Shown: piece by piece, positions 1-8,406 of the stretch
Layout of the letters: the number at the start of each line of letters is the position of its first letter
Numbering within the stretch: the stretch's first letter is position 1
Source of the DNA: Candidatus Peribacteria bacterium
Lineage (GTDB): Bacteria; Patescibacteriota; Gracilibacteria; Peribacterales; Peribacteraceae
Assembly: GCA_943357915.1 (NCBI GenBank)
Contig: CALRGQ010000003.1
Location: 1 to 54,781, forward strand
DNA length: 54,781 nt
Direction of reading: 5' to 3'
The notes under the pieces: model-generated
The model's input: the letters and a program-made list of their open reading frames with translations, nothing else
What the model was told of the DNA's origin: nothing
Database searches by the model: none
Position numbers and translations under genes: made by a program

Positions 1-2
1 CA

Positions 3-698
3 GATGCCGATTGTCCTACTAACCCTCACCTGGACTGCGCAGGTTACTCATGTCTTCCCGTCCCTAGTCTTGGCCTGAATAAATGTGCAACGAATCCTGA
101 TTGCGTTCCACCGCCTCTACTTCTCGAGTGTGTCGATAATGCTTGCACCGTTGTTGAGGAAGCGGGGGGAGGAGATCCCTGTGAGTTGAATTCCGAGTGC
201 GTTCCACCAGCTGATCACCTCGAGTGTGTGAATAAGGCTTGCATCATTGTTGCTGGACCGGCGGGACCGGGAGATATTCTCTGTGAGGACAATGCTGATT
301 GTGTGGGCTCCGACCATTACGAGTGTGTCAATAATGCTTGCAGCATTGTTGCGGGACCGGCGTTACCGGAAGATGTTCTGTGTAACAGGGATGTTGATTG
401 CAATCCTCTGAATCCCATACATCATGCTTGTTTTAATAATGCTTGCATCATCGTAGGGGGTGCGGGGCCTGACCTCTGTTCACAATTTTCAGACTGTCTT
501 CCTCAGAATCCTCACCTCGCATGTGTGAAAAATGCTTGCTCTCTTGTTGGTAGTTTGGGAGTCAATTCATGTGCGTATATTCCCAATGTGCGCACAGTCT
601 TTGTCACGGCAACAGTCGGCTCATGGACCAAGACTTTACGAGTACAAGTCGATATCGCCACATCGACAATTCTGAATTGGATGGAGGATCCTGAGTAG
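3..698 (+). CDS. Cys-repeat exported/surface protein, 3' part only
   Basis: The open frame runs in from the left edge, so the start and any signal peptide are outside the window. The visible part is about six repeats of roughly 33-38 residues, each with four cysteines in the order C-x5-DC, then a CV(N/D)NAC motif followed by a hydrophobic/Gly-Pro stretch. Paired cysteines imply a disulfide-bonded extracytoplasmic stalk or adhesin-like region. The last 45 residues lose the repeat and look like a beta-rich tail (NVRTVFVTATVG...ILNWMED). The repeat is also visible in the DNA as a degenerate tandem repeat. Function is unknown; similar Cys repeats occur in predicted surface proteins of several bacterial groups. 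Confidence 0.75.
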   Translation, partial: DADCPTNPHLDCAGYSCLPVPSLGLNKCATNPDCVPPPLLLECVDNACTVVEEAGGGDPCELNSECVPPADHLECVNKACIIVAGPAGPGDILCEDNADCVGSDHYECVNNACSIVAGPALPEDVLCNRDVDCNPLNPIHHACFNNACIIVGGAGPDLCSQFSDCLPQNPHLACVKNACSLVGSLGVNSCAYIPNVRTVFVTATVGSWTKTLRVQVDIATSTILNWMEDPE

Positions 699-784
699 CC
701 TGCGTTCTTTGGACGGGGAAGAACAAAACGGCCAGCGGTTGTGACTGTAAATATATCTGTACAAACAAAAAGGTTTTCTGTAAT

Positions 785-2221
785 ATGAACGATATGAGTG
801 CACTACCAGAATCGGAAACCACACCTGACGGTGCTGATGAGCAGCCAGATGTAATTCATGTTCCGGCCGAAGAAGGATTTGTGAAAAGTGGAGTAGGGAG
901 TCGCAGAAGATTCATATTTACATCAATAGCAGCTGCAATGGTTATGGCAGAGACTATGAGTGCTTATGGTCAGGAGAGTGCAAAACAAAGCAGTCTTGCC
1001 AGAATGCGACAAGAGGCAGAGGCCAGAAGGAGTGGGAAACCCACCAGTAAGGACTCGGGTATTTCTGGAGAAAAAGTAGATGCTCAGAATGTTTCTAGCT
1101 CAAAGACTGAAGCGGAGATAGTCATTCCCGAAGGTACTCATCCATTGGCTGCAGAATTAATGAAAAAAGGGTATTTGATTGTTGACCCATATCCAAAAAA
1201 TGAAGCAGAACGCGTTATTCAAGGAAAGAATATGATTACTCCAAAAGGTTATAAATGTGTGCCAGTAAAAATTAGAGCGACCGTAAATGCAATTCAAGGT
1301 TATCCAGGTCGTCCAGGTACTCATATTCTCCTTCCTTGTTTTATGGACGTTATGGATACTACGGAGGTGGCATGTGCAGTGACTGTTTACCATGGTAACA
1401 AAAAAATACCGCATAAAGCTAAAATCGTATATTCACAACCTACAAAGGATGGCCCAAGGAGTCCAATTTTGTCCCTAACAGAAATCGAAGCTAACAGCGC
1501 GATAGTAGTAGAAGCGCTACACTGGGTTAATGTCCCTGTATATACTGAATATCCTGGGATGACTCAGGATGCAATAAAAACACAACTCGGAAATTCGGCT
1601 ACCTCTATCTACGCAGCGCTTGATACTAGAAACAACAAGGTCCGATACAGCACAAAAAACAGTGGTTTTGACATTGGCAATCTAAATCGTCTCTTTAAAG
1701 AAGGAGGAGATTGCACTCAGTTAGCCGCCTATCTCAGCTCCCTCGATCCAAACCATTTAGCTATCATAGAGGGATTTGCTCAAGACGGACCTCATGCGAT
1801 GTGTATGGGGAAAGTAGGGAATGACGAAAATGCCTTATTACTGGAAGTTGACCCACGAGGAGGGAGTCAAAACTATGTTGGCCCATCAAGGAATTGGCCG
1901 AATAATTTCCTGACTGTGAATGCGGGAGGCGTGGTAACAATCTCTGATAGGGACATTCAAAGCTGGAAAGGCGGTAGTAAGGACAAAATCGGCGAAGAAG
2001 TGGAACTTAAAGGATCGCTGCGTGGAATAAATCGCGGTCTATTTTATCGTGCACGCAGCTTTGAAAAAGCCACTGCGTCCTACATGGATTTAGTGCCTCC
2101 AGCAGATGTTCAGGCTTATGCAATGGCACGTGCTCAGATGAATCATTCCAAATATTTGGATCCGAGTCAGAGAGTTGCAGGAGAATTTACTGGTCCTGTC
2201 ACACAAGCGTCTCCTAGATAG
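785..2221 (+). CDS. Tat-signal protein with transglutaminase-like (Cys-His-Asp) core
   Basis: 478 residues. After an acidic N-terminal stretch, residues about 38-60 contain SRRRFIF followed by a hydrophobic run ending in AYGQ, a good match to a twin-arginine signal. A charged linker follows, then a globular domain. Near residues 308-360 come GGDCTQLAAYL, GPHAMC and LEVDPRG, in the order and spacing of the Cys, His and Asp of transglutaminase-like/NlpC-type folds. The substrate cannot be told. It could be an exported peptidase or amidase acting on the envelope, or an inactive fold. A second in-frame ATG lies four codons downstream; I kept the first because AAGG sits just upstream. Confidence 0.65.
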   Translation: MNDMSALPESETTPDGADEQPDVIHVPAEEGFVKSGVGSRRRFIFTSIAAAMVMAETMSAYGQESAKQSSLARMRQEAEARRSGKPTSKDSGISGEKVDAQNVSSSKTEAEIVIPEGTHPLAAELMKKGYLIVDPYPKNEAERVIQGKNMITPKGYKCVPVKIRATVNAIQGYPGRPGTHILLPCFMDVMDTTEVACAVTVYHGNKKIPHKAKIVYSQPTKDGPRSPILSLTEIEANSAIVVEALHWVNVPVYTEYPGMTQDAIKTQLGNSATSIYAALDTRNNKVRYSTKNSGFDIGNLNRLFKEGGDCTQLAAYLSSLDPNHLAIIEGFAQDGPHAMCMGKVGNDENALLLEVDPRGGSQNYVGPSRNWPNNFLTVNAGGVVTISDRDIQSWKGGSKDKIGEEVELKGSLRGINRGLFYRARSFEKATASYMDLVPPADVQAYAMARAQMNHSKYLDPSQRVAGEFTGPVTQASPR

Positions 2222-2304
2222 ATAAGGTATTAAAGACGAACGGAGAAGTTACTCCCCATGGACTCTTGAGAAATCTTGGGTCTGCTGTACTCTGGAAACG
2301 CTGT

Positions 2305-3318
2305 ATGTTTTCTTTCTTTAACAAAGGCACGTCCACCGGCATCTCTCTCGGTACAAAGAACATTCAGATCGCCCAAGCGCAGCTGAAAAATGGGTCTTTG
2401 ACGTTGCAGCAACATTCCGAGCAGGGGATAGCAGTAGCACCTCCGCCTGAGCCAGTCCCTGTTCCAAAAGCACCCCCACCAGCTCCCACTGGCAAGCCTT
2501 CTGCTCCAGTAACACCACCTCCGTCTGTAAAGCCTTCTGTTCCAATAAAGCCACCGTCTTTGCAGCCGCCAACTCCAATAGTTCCTGCCAAAACAGTAGA
2601 AGAGGGGGCACGGGAAACTGACAAGATTGTAGCCGCACTAGAAGCACTCCAGAAGACTGCCTCTCTTTCACTCAAGCGCTCGGTTGTATTGCTGAATCCT
2701 GAACTGGTGTATACACAGCTCATTAGCTTTCCGGCTTCATCCAAGAGTAGCCTTCAGGCTTCTATTAATGATGCGGTCTCACGTACCATTCCTGAAGAGT
2801 TTGCAGATCTGATCGTACGCTCTAAGATTCTTGTAGACACCAAGGAACAGATACTCGTTGGCGTAGCAGCTATACGAAAAGATGTTCTTCAGACATATAA
2901 GGAAGCCACTACAAAAGCAAAAGTGACAGTTCTCACTTTTACGACGGCTCCATGTGCAATCATGGCAGCCGATCGTTCACCAAAACCAACATCATTTCTG
3001 CTTGTTACTGCATCCCTTGGTCAAAGTATCGTTACACTATTCCATCATCAGTGGCCGATCGATGAAGTTATCCTGCCCTCTGAAAACAGTGACATGAATG
3101 CCATCGCCAAAGCCGGAATGGACATGGCGAATGAGTATATCGACCAAGGCATAGTCATCGATACGATGCTGCTTGCAGGACCCTTTGAAGCCGCACCTTT
3201 GCCCAGTGCTCCTACTCTGACGCTGAAATCTATTTTCCCGAATTTTAAAGACACATCATGGTTAGCGGTATCCTGTGCAAGTGCACTTGTTCCGAGTGAT
3301 GTGATTGTGAGTTTTTAG
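2305..3318 (+). CDS. PilM-like (actin/FtsA-fold) type IV pilus assembly protein
   Basis: About 337 residues from the ATG at 2305; an in-frame TTG at 2266 is less likely. The N-terminus (FFNKGTSTGISLGTKNIQIAQ) resembles the first beta-hairpin of PilM, the cytoplasmic actin-like protein of type IV pilus machines. It is followed by a long proline-rich insert (about residues 45-95, PPPEPVPVPK-type), then by a domain with SVVLLNPELVYTQLISFP, IPEEFADL and LLVTASLGQSIVTLF, which matches the later strands of the PilM fold. No pilN or pilO is adjacent, so the pilus link rests on fold resemblance only. Confidence 0.55.
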   Translation: MFSFFNKGTSTGISLGTKNIQIAQAQLKNGSLTLQQHSEQGIAVAPPPEPVPVPKAPPPAPTGKPSAPVTPPPSVKPSVPIKPPSLQPPTPIVPAKTVEEGARETDKIVAALEALQKTASLSLKRSVVLLNPELVYTQLISFPASSKSSLQASINDAVSRTIPEEFADLIVRSKILVDTKEQILVGVAAIRKDVLQTYKEATTKAKVTVLTFTTAPCAIMAADRSPKPTSFLLVTASLGQSIVTLFHHQWPIDEVILPSENSDMNAIAKAGMDMANEYIDQGIVIDTMLLAGPFEAAPLPSAPTLTLKSIFPNFKDTSWLAVSCASALVPSDVIVSF

Positions 3319-3325
3319 ACAAGAC

Positions 3326-3424
3326 TTACAGCACCAGTAACCTCAACATCAGTGCAGGTGCAGCCGTGAACATGACGGAGAGAAGGAAAGCTTTGCCGAT
3401 GCTGGAGTACTGCTGCTTGGACAT
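3326..3424 (-). CDS. Possible 32-residue small hydrophobic protein
   Basis: A short frame beginning MSKQQYSSIGK and ending with a hydrophobic segment (ALMLRLLVL). It starts 7 nt after the stop of the upstream minus-strand frame (3432-3881), which is operon-like spacing, and it ends 7 nt from the stop of the convergent pilM-like gene. There is no homology I can recognise. It could be a small membrane peptide or a chance frame. Confidence 0.3.
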   Translation of the reverse strand: MSKQQYSSIGKAFLLSVMFTAAPALMLRLLVL

Positions 3425-3431
3425 AGGTATA

Positions 3432-3881
3432 TTAATAACGTTCAGGAAGGCATTTTGTTACACGAAAAACTGCGCAACCCAGTCCCTGCAGTGCAAATTG
3501 CAGTCGGCGAACTTCTGGAGCAGAGGAGGGGAGATAGACGTTCATGGCATAGGGCTGCGGACAACTCGTGACCAGAGCGATGACGGATTGGATCACACCT
3601 TCTCCGGCTCCCTGGAAATCCAAATCACGACAATCAAGAACCATCTTCCTGTCTCTTGCCTGTGGAGAGCGTTGTACCGGCGTCATGAAATGAGTGTACG
3701 CTCGTACACCCATGAAATCAAGGGGAAATTTGGACAATCCACCCTTACTCCCCTGGTACTTTTTACTTTTTCTACTGCTTTTGTTAGCTTTCCCTAACTT
3801 TTTCAGTGATTTTCTAAGGCATGGAGCCATCTGAAAGCCACTGTGAGGTACCCGAGGGGGGGGGAAGAAGCCATTTTGCAT
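3432..3881 (-). CDS. Hypothetical basic protein downstream of a C9 tract
   Basis: 149 residues from the first ATG, or 132 from the ATG at 3830. The first half is very basic (KKLGKANKSSRKSKKYQGSK), and the second half (MVLDCRDLDFQGAGEGVIQS...) looks like a small folded alpha/beta domain. An overlapping plus-strand frame of similar length looks less protein-like. Codons 6-8 are a run of nine C (9 G on the plus strand at about 3856-3864). A second minus-strand frame (3814-4047) passes through the same run, so a one-base slip could join them. I do not recognise the family and am unsure the gene is real. Confidence 0.4.
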   Translation of the reverse strand: MQNGFFPPPRVPHSGFQMAPCLRKSLKKLGKANKSSRKSKKYQGSKGGLSKFPLDFMGVRAYTHFMTPVQRSPQARDRKMVLDCRDLDFQGAGEGVIQSVIALVTSCPQPYAMNVYLPSSAPEVRRLQFALQGLGCAVFRVTKCLPERY

Positions 3882-4108
3882 AGGTTTTTATACTAAAAAT
3901 TGATATTCGTCGATCATGAGTTATCCACAGATATGTGCACAAAACAGTGATGCTGAAAAATACGAAAAAATTACGTATTCTCGCAAACAGATGCTGAAAA
4001 TATGAAGCGGGGGAGTCAATCTGACGTATATGTTTAATAACGCACAATGTATCTTGTACATGATTAAATACTAGCTTTAGATGAAACTCAGGCTCTAGCC
4101 GTTCATCA
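3882..4108. other. AT-rich intergenic stretch
   Basis: About 230 bp of AT-rich DNA between the uncertain basic protein and the end of the baseplate-J-like gene. A 77-residue minus-strand frame (3814-4047) crosses it but has no recognisable features. No convincing terminator or RNA gene is visible. Confidence 0.4.
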
Positions 4109-5740
4109 TTACTGCTCTTCCGTGATTGCTATGCTGCTACCAATTGTCGGCAACTGAAACGCCCACGGTGGCCAAATGTTTATCTCTACTTTATCGACTT
4201 CAGGAAGATTCTTAATGATCCGATTTGCTTCGGTCACCGTCTTCCCTGCTACATTGTCTCGAATATATTTTCCAAACTTTGCACCGTTCGGTGTTAACGG
4301 ATTAATCACATAGCGTTGGGTATATGTCAAATCAGACGTAATTTTTACCCATTTGAAATCGTCATCCCACGGGGCAATGACATTGAGGTCCATATTGTCC
4401 TTCGTGAGTGAAGAGACAACAACGGTTTTATCGGGAGGAACACGTTCTTGGACTTCATCTGTGAGTAGAGTCAACAATTCGTCTTCATCATACAAAATGA
4501 CAGTATAGTCGATACTGCCCGAAATGGGCACAGACGCGACATTTTGTCCGATAAATTGCTCAGAAAGATCAAAATCCTTATAGGTAATTTTTGTGAGCTC
4601 CTCACGCTGTAGAAGTACAAAATTTGTGCCATTCAGATTGTTAAAACCTATTCGTTCCTCCTCAACCTGCTGCTTGGCGACAGTCAGTAATTCTTGTTCC
4701 ATCCGCTGTTGAGCACCCGAATATTGAGCTGTCCCGTGAACATCTTCCTTGGTAAGTACATTGACATATGACGTACTACCACCGGTGGCAGGCTTGTCAT
4801 TACGGGCATAGATAAGTTTACGTTCCTGCTCGGTAAGACCTGGGAAATCCCATTTCACTCCAGCCGGTACGTTGCCACGGTCACCAACAACTTCTCCGTA
4901 TTGATCAATAGGATCAGCTGATGCAGTGACGCTAATTTTAGAACCAGCTTCCAAGATGAGATCATCCCGTAGCCTGAAACGCATGCCAGCCTGATTGGTA
5001 AGACGCGTCCCCTGTCTGAGCGAATATTTCTCAGCACTGTCATTGAAAACCGTAATCGCCATCGTGGCATTTTTCCCGGTGAAATTTTTACTAACTTGGT
5101 CATAGGTCAGAGTACGACTGATGTGTACCGTCAGAAGCTTCAGGGGCAGGACGCGCACACGATCCTCGGGCACCGGAAGAATTGATCCAGATGCCATAAG
5201 ATAAACGTTCGTGGTAAAGCTAGCAGACTCCTGATTCGGCCAGATGTGGATCTCTGATGATGGGAGTAGTCGGAAAAATACAAAGATGAAAACAATGATA
5301 CTGAGACTAAGAAGACCCCAGATTCTGAGCTTCGGAAGTGATAAAAGTCCCACAACCTGTAGGCGACTACGGATATCTTGGCGCCATGACACCGGGCTAA
5401 AGGAACGAATTGCTTCAGCTGCATTGGGCTGGCCCTTGAGTATCGGTCGAAGCTGTTTCAGTGTTTGTACGGCTTCCCAACCACACGTATGCGCAAGTTC
5501 ACGAGCACGATGATCTTTCACAGCGATAATCAATCGTCTATCTGCATTCAGAGCTTTGGCTTCACGGAAAAACGACGCAAGCTGTTCGATCGTAAGATCT
5601 TTCAGTCCCTCAGGGGATGAGATGAGAAGCACTGTGCCCGCGATGCGTCTGACAGAGCCAAGTAAGGAGCTTCCGGTTGGCAATTCCGGAACGATAAGCA
5701 CAGTGATAGGTATCGAAGATTTTTCGGCTTCCTCGGACAT
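4109..5740 (-). CDS. Baseplate-J-like membrane protein
   Basis: 543 residues. The N-terminal ~110 residues are a soluble alpha/beta region (ITVLIVPELPTGSSLLGSVRRIAGTVLLISSP). One transmembrane helix follows at about 142-162 (RIWGLLSLSIIVFIFVFFRLLP). The rest is a beta-rich extracytoplasmic region. Residues about 225-310 (AITVFNDSAEKYSLRQGTR, then FRLRDDLILEAGS, then GDRGNVPAGVKWDFPGL) match the pattern of baseplate J/gp47-like proteins often seen in CPR genomes. In phage and contractile systems that fold builds the baseplate; here the lone membrane-anchored copy suggests an envelope structure of unknown use. Promoter: TATACT, then 7 nt, then the ATG. Confidence 0.65.
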   Translation of the reverse strand: MSEEAEKSSIPITVLIVPELPTGSSLLGSVRRIAGTVLLISSPEGLKDLTIEQLASFFREAKALNADRRLIIAVKDHRARELAHTCGWEAVQTLKQLRPILKGQPNAAEAIRSFSPVSWRQDIRSRLQVVGLLSLPKLRIWGLLSLSIIVFIFVFFRLLPSSEIHIWPNQESASFTTNVYLMASGSILPVPEDRVRVLPLKLLTVHISRTLTYDQVSKNFTGKNATMAITVFNDSAEKYSLRQGTRLTNQAGMRFRLRDDLILEAGSKISVTASADPIDQYGEVVGDRGNVPAGVKWDFPGLTEQERKLIYARNDKPATGGSTSYVNVLTKEDVHGTAQYSGAQQRMEQELLTVAKQQVEEERIGFNNLNGTNFVLLQREELTKITYKDFDLSEQFIGQNVASVPISGSIDYTVILYDEDELLTLLTDEVQERVPPDKTVVVSSLTKDNMDLNVIAPWDDDFKWVKITSDLTYTQRYVINPLTPNGAKFGKYIRDNVAGKTVTEANRIIKNLPEVDKVEINIWPPWAFQLPTIGSSIAITEEQ

Positions 5741-5780
5741 GGCGGAAAGTATACGGGAGTACGAGATTCTGATACACCCC

Positions 5781-7004
5781 TTACTTTTCCAGCGCTTTTA
5801 GTGACTCAAATTTTTTACCAGAAATGAACTCAAGCATCGCTCCACCTCCCATACTCACGAATGTATACGCTGAGAGCGGGTAGTTATATTTCAGATGAAA
5901 ATCGATCGTATCGCCGCCACCGATGAGACTGACTGCGCCGTTTTTTGTGGCTTCAGTTACCGCCTCAGCGATGCGCTTGGTAGCGTGCGAAAAGCGGTTA
6001 TATTCATACACACCCAAAGGACCATTCCAGATAATGAGCTTTGAAGACTTGATGGCATCGATATAACGCTCAATCGTTACTTTGCCAATGTCATAGATCG
6101 CCATATCGCCGCTGACATCTTCGACCGGAAGATCCAGCTTTTCAGCTGTTTCACTCAGTTCACTGGCAACCACGACATCAGGAGGAACATGAATCTTGGC
6201 ACGATCTTCTTTCGAGCTTTCGAGCATCAGTTCCTGAGCCAAGTCTATGCCTTCTTCATCATACTTTGACGCCCCAACATCAAATCCTCGAGCCGCAATC
6301 AGCGTATTTGCGATGCAGCCTCCGACAAGAATGTGATCGCCTTTTTCCAAAAACCTTTCAATAACCGGAACCTTCGTTTCCATTTTGGCTCCAGCCACAA
6401 TAAGCGTGAGCGGACGCGCTGGGTTCTCAATTGCCATGCTCAAATGTTTGATCTCCTGCTCTAAATTAAAACCCATGAAAGATGGCAATAACTTGGCTAC
6501 ACCCACCATGCTTGCATGCACACGGTGACAATTCGTAAAAGCGTCATTCACGTAAACGTCCGCCAGTTTTGCAAGAGCCTTTGAAAATTCCGCATCATTC
6601 TTTTTTTCCTCCGGATGAAAACGCAGATTTTCTAAAAGTACGACTTCACCAGGCTTAGCTTTCGCAACTATTTTTTCAGCCTCCGGACCGATGCAATCTT
6701 TGGCAAAGTGTACGGTCGTCTTGAGAATTTTTTCGAGAATCGGTGTCAGTGGCTTCTGACTATACTTCGGATCCGGACCATCCTTCGGCCGTCCTTGATG
6801 CGCCATAATGATAAGAACAGCACCAGACTTCAGAATATGCTGCATCGTCTTTTCTATAGCCTCAACTCTTGTGATATCAGAGATAACACCGTTTTCTTCC
6901 ATCGGCAGGTCAAAGCCGGCACGTAAAAGCACACGTTTTCCCTGTAGATCTGCTTCGGAGAGAAGTCGGTACGTCATGCCATTAGTGTACGCAATTTCTG
7001 TCAC
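5781..7004 (-). CDS. pgk: Phosphoglycerate kinase
   Basis: Cytoplasmic glycolytic enzyme converting 1,3-bisphosphoglycerate and ADP to 3-phosphoglycerate and ATP. Full length at 407 residues from a GTG at 7004 that overlaps the stop of the upstream gene (GTGA). The ATG at 6977 (MTYRLLSEADLQGKRVLLRAG) is a more typical PGK start. Signatures: RVLLRAGFDLP, MAHQGRPKDG, LLENLRFHPEE, IWNGPLGVYE and the nucleotide-site loop IGGGDT. The hinge-side motif reads NDAFTNCHRVHAS where most PGKs have NDAFGTAHRAHAS, and the usual LGGAK reads VAGAK, so this is a divergent but complete PGK. It forms an operon with the AroE-like gene upstream. Confidence 0.95.
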   Translation of the reverse strand: MTEIAYTNGMTYRLLSEADLQGKRVLLRAGFDLPMEENGVISDITRVEAIEKTMQHILKSGAVLIIMAHQGRPKDGPDPKYSQKPLTPILEKILKTTVHFAKDCIGPEAEKIVAKAKPGEVVLLENLRFHPEEKKNDAEFSKALAKLADVYVNDAFTNCHRVHASMVGVAKLLPSFMGFNLEQEIKHLSMAIENPARPLTLIVAGAKMETKVPVIERFLEKGDHILVGGCIANTLIAARGFDVGASKYDEEGIDLAQELMLESSKEDRAKIHVPPDVVVASELSETAEKLDLPVEDVSGDMAIYDIGKVTIERYIDAIKSSKLIIWNGPLGVYEYNRFSHATKRIAEAVTEATKNGAVSLIGGGDTIDFHLKYNYPLSAYTFVSMGGGAMLEFISGKKFESLKALEK

Positions 7005-7354
7005 GTCATCCAGACTTTTAGGATTGCCTCCGGATCTGCTTTGTCAAGAAAGTAGCCAATGAGCACTCCCCTCTCGTTTTTGACAGTATCGATCCGTCCT
7101 GCATGCTTTGCTTCAGCTGTTAGCATATCCATCAGTTCAGCTGCTGACTCCTGCAGTGATTCATCAAGAAGGTATCCCCTTCTCTCCAGCAAAAACATTT
7201 CGGATAATCTGGTGACAAGATCGTATGAGTTTTTTGCACGATAGAAATCAAAGAATCCGTCAATCCCCTCTTTTTTCAGAAGCGCGTTCCAGATTTTTCG
7301 GGCTTGCCCTTTGCAACTTGGTCCGACCAGGCCAAAAACATTTTTATGCTCCAT
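7001..7354 (-). CDS. Orphan, degenerate shikimate-dehydrogenase N-domain-like protein
   Basis: 117 residues. By eye it aligns over its whole length with the substrate-binding domain of AroE. VFGLVGPSCKGQARKIWNALLKKEGID corresponds to the VFGNPIAHSKSPxIH start. AKHAGRIDTVKNERGVLIGYFLD corresponds to the AxxAGAVNTxxxxDGRLxGDNTD end. The Rossmann NADP domain is absent. The SxS shikimate motif and the catalytic Lys of VPFK (here SLQ) are lost, while the Asp of NTD is kept (FLD). It is therefore unlikely to be a dehydrogenase. It overlaps pgk by 4 nt and shares a symmetric divergent promoter with the gene at 7375. Its role is unknown; the fold call is an inference. Confidence 0.55.
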   Translation of the reverse strand: MEHKNVFGLVGPSCKGQARKIWNALLKKEGIDGFFDFYRAKNSYDLVTRLSEMFLLERRGYLLDESLQESAAELMDMLTAEAKHAGRIDTVKNERGVLIGYFLDKADPEAILKVWMT

Positions 7355-7359
7355 AATGC

Positions 7360-7369
7360 TACAATTCTA
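7360..7369. promoter_or_regulatory. Symmetric divergent -10 element
   Basis: TACAATTCTA reads as TACAAT on the plus strand and TAGAAT on the minus strand. Each hexamer is followed by exactly 9 nt and then the ATG of its gene (7375 on plus, 7354 on minus). This predicts one bidirectional promoter making two nearly leaderless transcripts. Confidence 0.55.
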
Positions 7370-7374
7370 CACGT

Positions 7375-8406
7375 ATGCTGATTCTCTCGATTACCGCATT
7401 TATTCTGACGTTTCTTGGATACTGCCTGTGCCTGAAACTGTTTCCCATACTAGGTTTTCTGGATTTTCCTGAGCGCTACGGCCTACAACGCCCCAGGCTC
7501 CCCTACCCTGCCGGTGTCATCGCCGTCATCGTTTTTCTAGCTGTTTTTCTGTTCACGACTCCTATCGGCATGAAAGAAGTCGGCGTCATTATCGCTATCG
7601 TACTGCTGAGTATCACGGCTTTTCTGGATGATCGAACCCCCCTCCCATCGTGGGTTCGGCTCGTCGTGCAGATCACAGTGGCATTCATCGTTTTTGCCGC
7701 TGGATCCAGAATCTATACACTCACAAGTCCGTTTGGCGGAATACTTAAGCTTGATTCACTGCTCATCGACGCCGGTCCACTTGGCATGCTTCCAGTCCTT
7801 AGTGGCATTTTTACGATCAGCTGGCTCCTGCTGACCATCAACGCACTTAATTGGTTTGATGGCATCCCAGGACAAGTGAGCGTCATATCACTGATCGGAT
7901 TTTTGATGCTGGGTTGTCTGGCACTCTTTCGAAACAGTGAGCCCGATACCGCTGAAATTGCTTTTGTTCTGGCCGCTATTGCCGCAGCTGGTATGTTCTT
8001 TGATTTTCCTCCAGGAAAAGTGCTGCTGGGCGACACTGGCTCTATGTTTTTTGGTCTGATGCTTGGACTTCTGGGTGTGTATCACGGTGGCAAAGTAGCC
8101 ACAATTTTTCTAGCACTCGGTATTCCACTTCTTGATGCGGCGTTCGTCATTCTTCGGCGTCTTGCCCGTGGCCAGTCACCTCTCAAAGGCGGACGAGATC
8201 ATCTACATCATTTATTGCTCGACAAAGGCTGGAGTCCAAAGCAAGTCATTGGACTGACTGCGGTTCTGGGCACAATGTTTGGTGTGATCGCTTTGTTTTT
8301 AAATACAGCTGAAAAAGGCATCGCATTTGTTGCTCTCACCATCATCGTTGTCATGCTGACGAGATATGCTTTGCAGCCTACCGGTCCATCACCATCGGCG
8401 CACTGA
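7375..8406 (+). CDS. MraY/WecA-type polyprenyl-phosphate glycosyl-1-phosphate transferase
   Basis: 343-residue polytopic membrane protein of glycosyltransferase family 4. It transfers a sugar-1-phosphate from a UDP-sugar to a polyprenyl phosphate on the cytoplasmic face. Visible motifs: the Asp pair in AFLDDR (85-86), NALNWFDGIPG (about 157-167), LLGDTGSMFFG, and the His-rich GRDHLHHLLL near 272-281. It lacks clear MraY-specific features, so a WecA/TagO-like role starting an envelope polysaccharide is more likely than peptidoglycan lipid I synthesis. Its last 29 nt overlap the end of the convergent M23 peptidase gene. Confidence 0.85.
   Translation: MLILSITAFILTFLGYCLCLKLFPILGFLDFPERYGLQRPRLPYPAGVIAVIVFLAVFLFTTPIGMKEVGVIIAIVLLSITAFLDDRTPLPSWVRLVVQITVAFIVFAAGSRIYTLTSPFGGILKLDSLLIDAGPLGMLPVLSGIFTISWLLLTINALNWFDGIPGQVSVISLIGFLMLGCLALFRNSEPDTAEIAFVLAAIAAAGMFFDFPPGKVLLGDTGSMFFGLMLGLLGVYHGGKVATIFLALGIPLLDAAFVILRRLARGQSPLKGGRDHLHHLLLDKGWSPKQVIGLTAVLGTMFGVIALFLNTAEKGIAFVALTIIVVMLTRYALQPTGPSPSAH

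Noticed and set aside
3366-3797. 143-codon plus-strand open frame
   Set aside because: Composition does not look protein-like, it starts close behind the pilM-like stop, and the opposite frame is more plausible.
8378-8406. Misassembly where two genes overlap tail to tail by 29 bp
   Set aside because: Both protein ends look natural, and other convergent genes here also end within a few bases of each other or overlap (26115-26125, 40754-40760).
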